Positions 1-13,174 are shown, counted from the stretch's first letter. The stretch is DNA of 64,000 nucleotides from Gorsachius magnificus (GCA_034008185.1 CM067086.1:31703007-31767006); one strand, 5' to 3'. The notes: a model not told the origin generated them from the sequence alone. Translations and numbers: made by a program.

Positions 1-938
1 CGGAAACCTCCTTCTGTTCTGTGCTTTTTAGTCCCACCACTTGCCAGGGAGCCCAGCTTTTTTGGTATTTGGATGAATTCTACTTCCTCTTATGCCATTT
101 CAAGGAGGTGTTAAACATGAGGGATTCTATGTATATCCTGAGATTCCAGTAAATCACCTTTTAGATATTTCTCTGAATTAGAAAAGTTGTCTTCTCTCAT
201 CTTCCCAGCTTAACAGAACCCAAGTAATGGTAATGTAGTTAAATGCTTGTCTGTGGTGAATAGGGTTTATGTTAGGGGATACTTAGAGTTCATAAATAGT
301 TTGTCTTTCCATATCCTGCTGGCTATGTGCCATAATTGGTACATAATTCCCCCAAAGAGCTGGCTTTTTAGTATGGATAATAAAAGTAGTGAATGTTGTA
401 AATAAGCTGATCACAGATGGTTGTGTAATGAGATTGCAGCGTGCGCAAGTTAACTTTCTTTGCAGTTCTCCATCTGCTACACTGAGCACAAGTGAAGTAT
501 TTGAGAACTATTTAAAGACTCCACAGTATGATAAGGAGTGTGCGGGCTGAGCATTGGTAAAGCCACTTGTGCTCACATGTGGTTGTGGGGGGGCTTTCAC
601 GTCAGCCACACAGATGGTCACATCGTACACTGGTCCTTTGTTTCTGCACTTCAATGACATCTCTATGATGATAGACTGTGTTATCTTTCTTGCTATTTAT
701 TTGTTTGCTGACACGTTCTATTCAGATGTTTTGTCAGGTTGTTGTAACTCCCTTTCTATATGCAGCTAGGTTTTGATAGCTAGCTCAGGAAATGCCTTTA
801 TTTACTGCACAATGTATATAGAAGAGCTTCCAAAGCATCGGAACTTCATCCCTTTACTGCCAGGCCGTTTGGTAGGTCTTCACATCCTACAGATTTATAC
901 TTTGAGGAAGGTATTTATTCTGGTTGCTTCTTTTTCAG
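1..938 (+). other. MED6 intron (5' part of window)
   Basis: No coding exon is recognised before 939. The expected upstream MED6 segment ending LTLEHLN is not present, so this should be intron. Short open frames here (for example 554-769 and 773-1060) overlap the intron or run through the real exon in the wrong frame. Confidence 0.7.
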
Positions 939-1030
939 CCAGATGGTTGGAGTGGAGTACATCCTCCTTCATGCTCAAGAGCCTATTCTCTTCATTATCC
1001 GGAAGCAGCAAAGACAATCTCCAACACAAG
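939..1030 (+). CDS. MED6: MED6 first exon inside the window
   Basis: The acceptor follows a T-rich tract ending at 938 and the donor GTAAGG starts at 1031. It starts with the last base of an Asn codon and encodes [18 protein letters not shown] and onward to SPTQ, ending on the first base of the next codon. This is the hydrophobic core strand-helix region of the MED6 head-module fold. Confidence 0.95.
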
Positions 1031-4000
1031 GTAAGGTCGCTCAGTTCTTGTCACTGTTGAGAAGGCCGATCAGTTAGTCTCTTTTGTCTGTTCCTAATCT
1101 GTGTTTAAGCACTTCTGGTTCCCCTTTTCTGTCTTTATCTTAAATCTAAATAAAAGGGTATGAGGCTTTGTGGTGGGGTGATGCTTTGCCTGACAGTGAC
1201 CTCTAGTGTGCTAATAGCAGGGGTTGCCATCTTGTGGTGAAATGTGAAGAGTGCAATGAGAAAGTACTGCCCTGTGCTATATTTTGCCATGGGAAATTGC
1301 TAATAGCATTCATGCCATGTTGTACTTATCTGTTAGGCTATGCAAGAGTTTTCATTTTAATTATTTGAATATAAGGCTAAAGATACCCTTGCTTGGGGCT
1401 GATGAGCTTAGTTTAGTTTGAGCTAATCGTCTCAAGTGGCCAGTATGTGATTTATTTATTTATTTTGCCGAACCATAATTTCCATCAGTCAGGGAGAGGT
1501 GTCGTTCATGCTTGTATTTGTCACATCACTCTCTTATTTTGCACTATTTCCACCTTTGACTGTGGATTGGTTATACTGCTGAGTAGGATCTCGTCAGTAG
1601 AAGGTGACGACCCATGTCAAAAATGACCATGAGATACTGCAAATGCTTGTTGATTTGGTTATTCCTTCTGAGAACGGAGTATTTTTGAATCATGAGGGCA
1701 TCTTGTGACAACAGCCCCACTCCTCCTTACGGTGTCACTGATGACCTTTCCAAGTTTTAAATTAAATACCTTAGGTTTTTTTTCCCATTTGCATGCAGCT
1801 GGCTTCATTATTCCTTTTTAACCTTAAATTTGTTTGTGTGTGTGTGATTAACTAAAAAAATAACCACATTTCAATTGTTATTGGACTGCCTTCTGTGTTT
1901 ACTGCATGTATATGTAAAATAATCCGGTTATTTCAGAGTAAGCTTTACAGAAAAGAAAGGCAGGGTTAGTTCTAGTTATTTCTTAACTTCTTTTTTAGTG
2001 ACTTAGGCTCTGCATATGCATTTTGGTCTGCATATGCATTTTGGTCTTGTGCAGGACTTTGCCTTGTGTAGCAGTGCTGCTTATTTGCTTATGTCAGGTA
2101 ATGGCCTCTTTATATTGCAGTTTTGTACTGAAAAAGGACATATATGATTACTCCTTTTACTAGATTTTTTGAGTTGTTTATTAAAGGTTTTGAATCTAGC
2201 TTTCAAAAGGTGAGTATGGAAATATCATGCAGCGCTTAATTTCCTGTTTTGACACTTTTTAAACCAAGAGTAGAGTTGGAGTTTCACAATGTGTGTGTTC
2301 AGACTTTCGCTGTAATGCAAATGTATATTTGATGGAACCTACCTGGGACTTGTTTGGTAACACTTTTCCCATTATGACTGTACAGTCTGTGCTAGATACC
2401 TTGCTTGAGTAACATAGGTCCGTAGCTCAAACGTTACCCATGTGTTTCATTTTATCATGGTACAAATACTAGTGTATTTGAGCCATGAGAACGGGGATGG
2501 AAAACTAAAATTTAATGAGTTCACAGCAAGTGTTGAGTACTCAGGTAGAACTGGTGCAGGTCTTGTGACTTCTGTGTGTTTAGTTTGATTTTTGTTTTCT
2601 TTTTTTAAAGTATATTTATGTTTTACATTTTTTAAGCCAATTTTTTGCGTATTTGAAGTGATTTTGGAAAAATCATTAGATCCAATGATTAGGGAGAGTT
2701 ACCTGTCCAGGAAAGTAGGCCATTGTGGTGTGGAGCAGTGAGACAGTAAAGCTGTAAATGCTGAGAATCCTCTTTCTTTAGGGGAGAAGTAATGGCTGTA
2801 ATATGCACCGAGCTGTCTTGGTCTGTTCATTTAGGCAGGTGTCCAAGCTTAATAAAATGCAAGTATTGGGTGAATTGGGTCCTGTCAGTAAAAAGGTTGA
2901 GACAGAATGTGTTAATACAGATGGAGGAACTGGAACAAATGTGCGCACAGATAAGATCTTTAGGAATACGAGGATGATAGCGTTGCTATAGTTTCCCAAC
3001 TGAAGAATGTTTGGCAGAATATTATGGAGGCAATTGTGATTGTTCCTCTGCACTGCAGCTCTAGTGAATAAGGATTTTTGATGGGTCAGTAGAGGTTCCA
3101 AATCTGATTTAGCAAATGCCTTTGGAAGGTTGTCTTTTTTTTGGCAGAATGTTATTAATATTGAAAGACGTACTCTGTGTGCTTAGCTGCCATTGGGTCT
3201 GGGAAATCTAGCTAAGACAACTGTACAAGTTGAAGAAAGCTGAGGCCAGAAGAATGAGATCTTATGTTGTTGTGGGTTTCTACGAGTAGTGAAGGCAAGT
3301 GGGACTGCTCTCAGTGTGGTTCACTTGACTCTTCTTGCGTAGCTCTGAAAACCCCAACTCTTGTAAGGTCGATTATTTGTTTGCAATAGGACAGGACTTA
3401 AAGCTGATGCTTCTCTATCTGTAAAGCAGACCTTGGGTTTTTTTTTTCCCCTTATCAATCTGTGGCTAGGGTGCAAATAAGCACTTTGAAGGAAGAAGTT
3501 AAAACAAGAAAATTTGGTGATGAGGTGAATATTGCAGTTTCTGCTGTTATTATTGAAATTCAGCAATTGATACGCAGTCTTCAGCCAGAGCTTTAAACTG
3601 ATCCTGCTTTTTTTTTTCTCTCCGCACAGTTATTCCATTGGCTGACTACTATATTATTGCTGGAGTGATTTATCAGGCACCTGACTTAGGGTCTGTCATT
3701 AACTCCAGAGTTGTAAGTGTTCTGTGCATTTGATGTATATGAGTTTGTATCTGCTTTTACTTTTGGTTGTTCCTCAGGCTGTTTCAATCGTCCCTTCACT
3801 CTTTCGAGGAAAGATCTTGTGTAGTATATAGTAACTTAAACCAAACCCCACTAGTTAACATGGTGTGTATCCACATGGAAATGAAAGATCCTGGGAGAGT
3901 GCAGTATGGTCTGAAAAAATACATTATTTAAGGATGAAGGATCAGAATAACTAATGCTACACGATTGATGGAACATCATGAGGGTTCTAACAATCAAAAG

Positions 4001-6577
4001 AAAAATTAAATGACAAGTATATATGAAATAGTAATTAAATGCATAGTCAGCGAAGCTTGCTTTGGAATATTGAAGTATTTCTTTTTAACTGAGGCTTATG
4101 TTTTTAAGTTAATGTGGTATTTCTTTTTAAATTGGATACTCGGGTTTGTTTTGATTTCTTCTGTTCTAGTAAACTACTACTTTTGCAAGTTTTTCTCTGA
4201 AAGGAGAAGCATTTCAGAAAAGGTTGTGTAAAAGCCTGTTAAAGAGATTATGTTCTTGCTCCAAAACTAGATATCCTGAGTTCCCTTCCCAGAACAAAAA
4301 ATAGTATAGAATACTAATTTTAAAATCCCTGCTTTCAAAAATTTATACGGTATTTTCTCCTTAAATTCCACATGCTGCCTTGTGTTCTTGTTCTGAAAGC
4401 TCACTGCAGTGCATGGAATTCAGTCTGCTTTTGAAGAAGCTATGTCCTACTGTCGCTATCACCCGTCCAAGGGCTACTGGTGGCATTTCAAAGATCAAGA
4501 AGAACGAGGTATGATTCCTAGCTGCTCCTGTGTACTTTGGGAGAGGGAAGCTAATGTAGGGAAGAGCTTGAAGCAATGCACAGTGATGGTGTAGAGTTGA
4601 GGTTAAGTGTCTTTCTGTCTGAAGAGTAAGTTAGTGCTCCCTATCAGGTGGAAGGAATCTTGCTCTTCTGGGCTGGTGGGGATGAACATCGAGTCCTGGG
4701 TGGGAAATGAAAATGGTAAGCCGTGTGTTAACAAAGTGGGCAACTCTTCAACCCACTGGAGACCAAAGGACATTTTCAGAAGTCAAACCAGTTTGTCAGG
4801 AGGTAAGAATTGTCCTTAATCTGTCTTCCACAAAAAAAAATAACTGATGGCAAAGGGAAAATGTAGGTGAAGTTTAGATGAGAGATGAATTCTAACTTGT
4901 CATACAACAAAGGGCTGCTAAGAGAACAGAACTTCTAATACAGCTTTCTCTTACATTTCTGTGACTTGCAGAGAAAGCTAAACCAAAAGCCAAGAAGAAA
5001 GAAGAACCAAGTTCTATTTTCCAAAGGCAACGGGTAGATGCTTTGCTTTTAGACCTAAGACAAAAGTTTCCACCCAGATTTGTTCAGGTATGACACTTAC
5101 AAGCCATAGTATTAGTGTAACTTAGAACTTAAGGCAGTCATAAGTACTTGAACAGCTGAAACTGAATGGGAATTTTGTGTGCTTTCTGCAGTGGTAACAT
5201 GGATTAGATGATGATTTGAAATGGAAGGCTCTGATTGGAGTGTAGGATTCCCCTTTGTAATTGCAGGAGTCATTAAGACCTTGCAAAACTATGGGGTTAA
5301 ATTTTATTATACAAATGCCTTATCTAATCACAGAGGGTCTGGTCTTGCCAGCTATTGGATTTTGCTGCTGCTTCCAGTTTCCTGCTTTGTGAACACAATC
5401 AAGCCACCACAGCTATTTTGTTTTAGTTACTCCATTGTTCTGGAGGCTTATTAATTAGCATGGAAATCCTTGGCTTTCTGTGAAGTTGTTGTGATTACCT
5501 CTGATCATCTCTAGTAGCCATTTGTTCCAGGTCTTCTGCTTGGGAGCAAAGGAAATTATGTTTACAGCATCTCACAAAACTATTTACTCCTTGGCTGTGG
5601 GAAAGACTGGCTAACTGTGTCTTTTTTTGCTTTAGTGTTTTTCAGCTGTCAGAGGAAAAAATGGGGTTTGTTTGAAGTGTATTTAGCAATTCCTTCTACC
5701 CTCAACTCTTATGTAAAAAGTGTGCATTGCCTGGTTTATATTCCTAAGTGAATAGTAGGAAGGGTTAAGAATTATGACTTTGGTTCCACTGATGTGTTGT
5801 TTTATTTTTTTTTTTCTTCCTCCCCCACAGCAAAAGCCTGGAGAAAAGCCTATCCCAGGTAAAATTCTTAATATTCTCACAAGACTTAAAAAATAAGCTC
5901 TATATTGCAGTGTCTTCCAGTTGCCATATAAGCTCCTTGCTGCTGCTGCTGCTGAGATGGTTAGGAATTCTGGCATTGCCTAATTGTGCAAAGTACTAGG
6001 TAAGGGTTCTCTGTGACAGCCAAAGTGAAACTGAAAAAAAAGCATGTTCTATTCCTGCCCTTTCTGTCTGTAAAACTGTATTGCCTGAAGATCCAAATGC
6101 AGGAAACGGTCTCTGAAAGCAAGGAGGAGGGTAAAAGGGTGAATGAGGGAACAGCTCGGTCAGTCCAGTATCTTAGTGATTTTGCATGGTGCTAGAAGTG
6201 CGAGAAAGCATGTGAAGGCTTTGTGTTGATCGTAAGCAACGTAAAAACAGGAAAATCATGAACTGCATCTCTTCAATCTATTCCACTCTTCTTACCCGTA
6301 TAGGTATGAATTTAGTCCTTGGTTATTCTTACACCTTTGAAATTAATTTTGCCCCTTTGACATCAACAGTATTTTCTAAGGACTCTGAACAGTATTTTGG
6401 GAATAAAAATTGGAGGTTTAACTTTCTTTTGCTGTTACTTCTTAAGTGGATCAAATCAAGAAGGAACCAGAACCAGCCCCTGAAGCTGTGAAGACAGAGG
6501 AAAAAGAGACTGTAAAGAATGCTCAGCAGAGTGCTGGCGCTAAAGGACCACCTGAAAAACGGATGAGACTCCAGTGA
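939..6577 (+). CDS. MED6: MED6, Mediator complex subunit 6 (5'-partial; six coding exons, spliced)
   Basis: Exons are 939-1030, 3630-3712, 4400-4508, 4972-5087, 5831-5858 and 6447-6577; all introns are GT/AG and the phases join without error. The spliced frame gives 185 residues plus a stop, the same number as human MED6 from residue 62 to its end, so only about 61 N-terminal residues are missing, upstream of the window. Recognisable blocks are [48 protein letters not shown] and [20 protein letters not shown], then a charged tail ending EKRMRLQ. MED6 is part of the Mediator head module, which links DNA-bound activators to RNA polymerase II in the nucleus. The N-terminal fold is conserved through eukaryotes and the lysine-rich tail is more variable. 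No frameshift or premature stop is seen. The identification rests on remembered human sequence. Confidence 0.97.
1031..3629 (+). other. MED6 intron of about 2.6 kb
   Basis: This is non-coding, AT-leaning sequence with a short GT run near 1832 and one 18-base tandem duplication at 2011-2046. No other gene or repeat was recognised. Confidence 0.75.
2011..2046 (+). repeat. Two-copy tandem duplication, 18-base unit
   Basis: The unit TGCATATGCATTTTGGTC occurs twice back to back (2011-2028 and 2029-2046). It contains the palindrome TGCATATGCA. The copies are identical, so the duplication is either recent or constrained. Confidence 0.85.
3630..3712 (+). CDS. MED6: MED6 exon encoding [19 protein letters not shown]
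   Basis: The acceptor is a poly-T tract ending CGCACAG at 3629; the donor GTAAGT begins at 3713. The exon is 83 bases, entering with two bases that complete a Val codon and leaving at phase 0 after SRV. The motif [17 protein letters not shown] is near-identical to human, and is one of the most conserved stretches of the family. Confidence 0.95.
4400..4508 (+). CDS. MED6: MED6 exon encoding [20 protein letters not shown]
   Basis: This 109-base exon starts at phase 0 after an AG at 4398-4399 and ends one base into a codon before GTATGA. It carries the [13 protein letters not shown] motif, and differs from the remembered human sequence at only a few positions such as Glu for Asp in FEEAM. Confidence 0.95.
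4972..5087 (+). CDS. MED6: MED6 exon encoding the lysine-rich linker and [18 protein letters not shown]
   Basis: The acceptor TTGCAG ends at 4971 and the donor GTATGA begins at 5088. The exon opens with a basic linker ([13 protein letters not shown]), then the [20 protein letters not shown] helix, and ends at FVQ in phase 0. The linker has several substitutions against human; the helix has almost none. Confidence 0.95.
5831..5858 (+). CDS. MED6: MED6 28-base micro-exon (QKPGEKPIP)
   Basis: A 28-base exon lies between a long pyrimidine tract ending CCCCCACAG at 5830 and a donor GTAAAA at 5859. It encodes QKPGEKPIP plus one base, corresponding to LKPGEKPVP in human. Very short exons like this are easily missed by gene predictors; frame continuity on both sides supports it. 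Confidence 0.9.
6447..6577 (+). CDS. MED6: MED6 terminal coding exon
   Basis: The acceptor AG is at 6445-6446. Two bases complete a Val codon, then the exon encodes an acidic/lysine-rich tail beginning DQIKKEPEP and ending [10 protein letters not shown] before TGA at 6575-6577. The final [10 protein letters not shown] is identical to the remembered human C-terminus, while the middle of the tail diverges. Confidence 0.95.
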
Positions 6578-6940
6578 AGGGAGAAGTTGTTACACATCTG
6601 GATTAGTCAGTACCTGGAAAACAGGAGATTCTTGCTTCTCTTTCTTTATATTTAAGCTCTTTGGCTGAGACTGACAATTCAGGGACTGAAGTCCCTGTAA
6701 GAGCTTTTTCTATAGAAATGTGTCATGCAAATATCAGTATGTGAGCTGCCTCAAAGAAGGTGTTTTCAGTCTTCATCTTATTTTGAATGCTGGCTTCTGA
6801 GAATGGTTTTTACATGGCCATATTTTACAGCCTCCTGAAATCTTTATGAACTCTTGGATCCCTTGTGTCTTGGTTTCCTATGTAAAAAGAAAAACTTTTA
6901 TATAAAAAAAAACCCCACCCAAACAACTGAATTCTTGGCA

Positions 6941-6946
6941 AATAAA
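6941..6946 (+). promoter_or_regulatory. MED6: MED6 polyadenylation signal AATAAA
   Basis: A canonical AATAAA lies 364 bases after the MED6 stop codon. It is the first such hexamer after the stop, so the 3' UTR is probably about 6578-6965. Confidence 0.75.
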
Positions 6947-6965
6947 ACTCCTGGCTGCTGGAATG

Positions 6966-9900
6966 CCTTTCTCAAATGCTTACTTACTTAGTAGAAAATA
7001 TGCCATATGTGCTGGCAGCATTTTTTTGCTTGCATATCGGAATATATTGTGTACTATTTCAAGGAAGAAAAGTTCAACGAAAGGATTTAGGCTGCCTGCT
7101 ATAAATTGCTCTGCCTTTAGTATGCTTGGGATACAGATAAAAGATTTGATAACTGGAGGCTGAAATCCATGTAATTAGATGTCAAACTGCTCTCAGTCTC
7201 TAAATGTTTTTAGGCACTCATTTTACTTAATAGCTAAGCTGGTCTTTTATAATAAAAGCTAGTGTTCGGGGAGAAAGATTTATGATGATAAAAAAACAGC
7301 TAAAATGTCTTGCTGTTGCACACTTGGTGAAGCTGTTTATATTTCTCCTTTTTTCACTGTAACTCAAATATATCAGTTATATCTCTTCCTCTGCTTCTAG
7401 TACTTTCTTGCTGCATCTGATCACCTTGATTAGTCATCTGCCTTTTAGACCCAAGGAGGTAGGGCAGTGGAAGAGAAACGTCATTGACAGCTATACACTT
7501 TGTTATTTAAGCATGTTGCTTACACAAACCAGGGTTATTTTGGGTTTTTTTTTGGTTTGTGGTTTGTTTTTTTTTTTTCAGAGAAATTAGAAGTCATCCA
7601 TTGCAAAGAAATTATTGGCTTGGGTTTGGTTTTTTTCATTGAAGTAATGGAACAATCCTTGAAATAGCTTGCTTTCTTTTCACAGCTGTTACCTGCTTTC
7701 TTGTAGTAAACTGTAGTAAGCAAGAAAAAGGTTTGTGCATTGCAAACAAAATGTGGATAGGAAGGAAGACTAAGGTATGCTTAGATAGCTGTGTCACATT
7801 TGTTTTGAGGTTATAAGAGACTCTCAGTAACTAATAAACAGCTCTGGATAGCTGTTGAATGATGGGAAGATTCATGTAATTTTTGTCCTGTAATCCAAAA
7901 CTGTAAAGTTGAAGATCTGGATAAGCCGATAGCTGTTTGCTGTTGACACAGATACAGACCTAGAATTCATATATTAGTGTACTTAAGTGTGTATTGGTTT
8001 TATTTCATACCACATGGGTCAAGTTTGAACAGCTATTTCTCCAAATTTTGATAGAAATAGATAATAAGCTGGTGTAAACTCTTAAATCAAGTGAAGATAT
8101 AGAAAGCCGTTATTCTGGGATGCTCAAAACAAGAAAGAGCTAATTGTTCAGCATTGAATAATTACAAGGTAGTATGAATATACTTAGAAGAAAAGGGTGT
8201 TGATTCTTTCTTGCTTTCAGAGGAATTTCTTTAATACAAGAAGCACCAAAGTCGTCATCTCATCCATCCGCACAATGGAAAGGGGGATCTCCAGAAAGGA
8301 GGCATGAGTGGTGGGGAACCTCAAGGGTCCTTGCTGGATTTCTGATGTCCAGAGTAAAGACCTTGGAACCGGCCATTAAAGGAGTTGAATTTTTCTGTAG
8401 TTATTCATATTACTAAGAGCCTGTATGTCATTTGGAAAAACTTAAGGAAGCAAGAAAGATGACTAGACTGCACTGTAATGAAGATCTAGGGGTTTTGTGG
8501 GTTTGTTTTTTGTGTTGTTTTTTTTTTTTTTTTTTCCAGGGAGAAAAATTAACTACTTGTACACCAAGGAAAGATTTAACATTGCTAGCAGAAGAAAGAT
8601 ATATTTGCTTATTGCTGAAGGCTGCTGTCAAAAATGGATGCTATCAGTCACTGGACTTCACTGAAATAAAGCATCTTGTACAGCTCAATGTCTGAAAAAG
8701 AATTCTCCTGAAGCAGAGGGGTTTGAAGAAGGGCAATAAAACAAGTAGGAGAAAGTTTCTCCTATGAAGCCACTCAGAGGACCAAGACTTTAGGTCCTTA
8801 GGAAAGAAAAGACAAATATTGGGTCTTATAAAACTGAGTACTGCAAAGCAAGTAGGGAAGTAGAGAACTCTTGTTCTATCTTGTACTACAAGAATAGATG
8901 GACAAATTCATGAAGCTGAATTGGAGTTACGTTTAGTTACATTGTACTCCACGCTTGGAATTTGAGCTGATTCACAGATGAGGGTGGAACTTGAAGGGGC
9001 AGACAGTCTTCACATCTGCATCTCTTAACAGCCCTTTTGCTTTCCACAGAAATGCCTGTTATTGGCTGGTGTCAGAGGGCTTTAAAAAGACGGACTTGTG
9101 CTCTGATCCCATCTGAATTAAAGTGCCAGTACCTAAGCTATTGAGAGGACAGGAAATGGCTTACATGCATGAAACAATGCTTTTGAATGTGATAAGCCTC
9201 TTCCAGGGCCCTGATCTTTCCCTGAGAGAATTATATTATAAAGCAGTAAGGGATGTTACCAATGAGTATGTTGATTTCTTAGTAGCTGTCTTTCAATGCT
9301 GAAAGTTCGCCATATGAAGGACTGAAATATCTTCTGATCCTGTTACTTGCTGACAAGATATTCTAAAATAGTTTTATCAGTTAAGTGAGCTTTGATATTA
9401 ACTTATTCAAGTGACATTATATCAGGTATTACTGTTAAACTCCAAGTAATTTATTGTCAAAAAGCTGTTAAGCAGCTATCTTCTAGTCAGTAATGTTTTT
9501 CAGAGTATGAGAATCTAAGTGTCTTCTCTCTGGTATTCATACAGTCTCTTGGTTTGGAGACTGAGGTCCAAAGTCCTTCAAAGGACCTTCAGTATTTGTA
9601 AGGCTTGTAGATGAAAGAGAAATAGGCAAGCAGTTCCGAAATTTGCTCTGTGCATCACTTTCTTCTGCGTAAAGGAGAGATTTGGTTGTATTGGAGAACT
9701 TTCTTTACTTTTGCTCTTTGATAATAACTGTTCAGACTTCAAAAGGGCTTTTCTTGGCCTAAATCAATGGGGTAGCAGGAGGTAAAAATGACCTAGAACT
9801 CCGATAGAAACATCCTCCTGAGAGCCTGAAAGTACGCATAAATGAGTGTATACACATGAACAGATATGCATACACATATATGCATGTGCATGTATATACG

Positions 9901-12883
9901 TACACATGCAAAAATCAAGCCAGACTGTAGTAAGAAGGGCAGCCCAGCTACCTCAATTCACTGTGTGAAGCTAGTGATGTCTCGGATGCAGCAGAAATAC
10001 TGTCTCTTTCAACTCTTCACTATGTAAGGTCTGACTGGGCTATGTGTTATTCTTCGCCATTCCTCTTTTCTGCTCTGCCCCCCATACTTTGTGTTTTGGT
10101 AACCTTTTCCTAGCAAAGACAGTTAGATGCCATTTGGACAGTCAGTGTTGTTTGCCAAAGCGAACTGTACTTGTAACAAGGTTAGAAGGGTACAGGCAAT
10201 AGGAGGGACAAGGCAAAGGGGAGAGATTAGCTTTATTTTGAGACACAGGTTCCCTGTGAGAAAAATGGTGAAGATATGTTATGCAAATAGATTGTGGCAT
10301 CACTGAAACAAGAGATGGCTCTGAAGAAAAGCTGATGTGATACGCTTTTTCAATTTATTTTTTTATATTTTTCTCAATGGCAAAGCAAATGATGATAACT
10401 AGGCATTCAGGGTTCAGGATAGTTTTTTTTGTTCTTGGAGAGGAAGGTGAATTTTTGTCAAAGTGTTGCTTTGGTCCTGTAGTCATGCACAGGACAAACA
10501 AATGGTCATTTATGTGATAAATATCTTTCTGTAGCCTAATGTGCATCATAGATGGATGGGTGGTAGGGAGAAATTTTCTCAGTGGGATGAGCTATGATGT
10601 ATTATTGATCTCTCAACAATCAGAAGGCTTCATTTCTTTCTGCCAGGAAAGTGGATTTCAATCTGTGGTCCATAAGGCTGCTGAGGGTCTGTGACCTGTT
10701 CCTAAAGACTCAACAGAGAAGGTAAGTGAGAAAAGTAAACTCTCGCTGGTAGGATTCAATTCCATAGGAACTTGCATCTTCACTGAAAATCTTAGGGGGC
10801 TACCAGATTGAAAACAATTTGAAAAACACTGATGAATCATGAGAACGCCAGTTACACCTGCCAAACAGATGTTTCCGCAGTTGAAATAGATACGGACTAC
10901 TGCAATATTTTTCCCTGCTCTACTGTAAGGACAGTCGTTTTTTTTCTTCCAACCTGTTCATTGTCATATAATGGGAATCTTTCCCTCCCTCCCCTTTGAT
11001 TTTTACCTGATCAGAGTAAGAAGTACAAGGCTCTGGTAACCTGAACAGCGTCATCCGTTTTTATGTAGCCTTGATGCTGAAGGGCTTGCTTAGGTGCTCA
11101 ACACAGTGTCGCAAACTTACGTTGACACTTTTCCCCAAGAATAACCTGCCTTGAGTTCAACAATGGAACCAGAGTACTTTCTATGTTTATGTTAAAAGAG
11201 AAAGAAAATAGTAGGCAACTTTGTGCGGGCGGTAAGATATGTCTCCAGCAAGTTGGGAGAGTGATATAGTAGGGCCTTTGCTATAACTTGAGTGGTCACA
11301 CAGCAGAAGCGTGCATTTAAAAATAGTGCTAAAGGCACTGCACACAAAGATTATGTAACAGTATTTTTCTATTATAGTTACTGTGGTCTGAGTTATATTT
11401 ATTTCAAAAGACACAATCTGGCATAGTTCACAGCCCTGGAATGCAAAACTGATACTTGAAAAGTAGCGGACAGTTATTCAACAACTAACTGCACATAAAA
11501 GACTTCACATAAAATAGTGCCCATAATTTAAAAATTAAAACTAATAAAACCCCCTAAATCTTAAGGCTAACACAGGTCACGAGTTTGTTTACTTTTAGGT
11601 AAAGCAGTAAAAAATTTCAAACAATATACAGTTATGGATATCTGGAAAGATCCTAACAGAAGCAGGCATCCTCCTGTTTTCATTCCTTTAATCTGAGGTA
11701 CTGTATTACAAGGTGTACAATACTCATGCTGGCTATACTTGAAGTGAATGAGCAAGTTTCTAGTTTACAGAATCTGAAGCCCCTTTGGACAACTGTTGGT
11801 AGCCTCCATGGCTGTTGCCATGTCCCCAGCTCACGGTACCAGCCCACTCCACAAGAGAGCAGAGGGGTGCTCTGAGCACTCTGGCAGCTGCTTCTGTCAC
11901 TGCTCAGCCTCTTAAGGGGCAGTGGCTGTCTTGGGCAATCTGAAATGTTAAGTGTTGTTGCCTGGGCCAGGGTGATGGTCAGCACCTGGAAATTGGTGCT
12001 GAAAGGCAGGATCCCTGAGATGGAGATGGGCTGTTGGGAGGGTGCACCTCCTGCAGCTGAGCTAAGGGCCATAGCAGGTTGGACTTCATCCCAGACATAC
12101 TTTCAGTGCTGAAAAGAAAGTTGTGAAGAGTTTCCAAAAGGTAATAGCTGTGACTGTGTCAAATCCCAGCACTATGCGCCAAAAAAAGTATGTATAGCTC
12201 TGCTGCATGGGACATTAAGACAGTGATCTGGATTGTGGTATAGCTGTATCTTGATGGAGCTGTTGCTTAAAATGGGCATGGCAGCCAGGTGGTAGATGTA
12301 CCTGTAAGCTCTCTCTTCCCAGTGCTCTGCAAGCACAAACCTTTAGAAAGGCCATGATGTGGGAAAGCGGCTGTTTTATCAGTGATGTAATTTAAGGCAC
12401 ATTGCTGTAGCTATGTAGCAGCTGGGACATAGATAGGCTTTATGCTTTTATACTTGGTGCTATTAGTTTGCCCCTGTATTATTGAATGTAGTGGAAGTGA
12501 ATTCCTTTTTTTTCTTGGTGTGCATATGTATACTGTAGTAGCTATAGTAAGGCATATGCTAAGCAAGGGCACTAAGGAGTGCTATGTCCTAGTCACCAGC
12601 TAGGAGACAAGTATTTCTGTACTTTTTCATTCCAGACCCTAGGCTTTTCCAAGTACTCTTTTGAGATGAAATAGCCTGTTCCTGATCTCCACTCCACTTT
12701 AATAAAAAAAGTGAACAAAGCAAAAGCCAGCCTTTGAGCTATTAAAACAGATTTTCCCACTTGCAGTCTAACCGAATGATCCCTTTGCTCAACACAAACA
12801 TCCATGACAAGGAGTGTGAAGCTGACCCCTCCTCACTATGTCTACTTGGAAGGAGAAACGCCCGTTAATTTGAAAATGAAAAT
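6966..12883. other. Intergenic interval MED6 to ADAM
   Basis: About 5.9 kb with no recognised gene. It holds short poly-T tracts (near 7555-7580 and 8518-8535) and an alternating purine-pyrimidine tract at 9864-9910. A 130-codon open frame on the minus strand (11680-12072) resembles no family known to me. Confidence 0.6.
9864..9910. repeat. 47-base strictly alternating purine-pyrimidine tract
   Basis: Every base from 9864 to 9910 alternates purine and pyrimidine (a mix of CA, TA, GC and TG steps). Such tracts can adopt left-handed Z-DNA under negative supercoiling. It is a degenerate dinucleotide microsatellite rather than a pure CA repeat. Confidence 0.8.
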
Positions 12884-12890
12884 TATAAAA
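12884..12890 (+). promoter_or_regulatory. TATA-like box upstream of ADAM gene
   Basis: A TATAAAA match lies about 290 bases before the likely ADAM start codon, upstream of the GC-rich 5' part of the gene. It could serve as a core promoter. Position and match are the only support, so this is tentative. Confidence 0.25.
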
Positions 12891-13174
12891 AAACTGGGAA
12901 CATGCTTGTGGTAAGCTATTTGTTCTTCCCTACAAGACCCTCCATACACGCTCAAAGATCAGGGGATGGATGGATGTCTGAAGGTACCCTCGTAGCCCTC
13001 CAGGGTGTACCCCCAGGCAGCGGGGTGCCATTTCTGCAGAGGAAAGGCAAAGGGGGCCGTGATGCCACTGCTCCTCCTCAGCTGCAGCCCTCCCTGCCGA
13101 GGGGCAGTTGGAGATCTCAGGGCGGTTCCCCCGGGCAGGGCCCTTCCAGGCCCTGTCCCCTCACAAAACGAGGC

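Noticed and set aside
11680..12072. 130-codon open frame on the minus strand
   Set aside because: No family, splice sites or signal recognised; length is within chance for a window of this size.
13005..13174. Upstream extension of the ADAM frame from the ATG at 13005, or an alternative start at 13062 (MPLLLLSC)
   Set aside because: The extension lacks ADAM similarity and is an open frame by GC bias; the classic signal peptide is in a different frame at 13175-13199.
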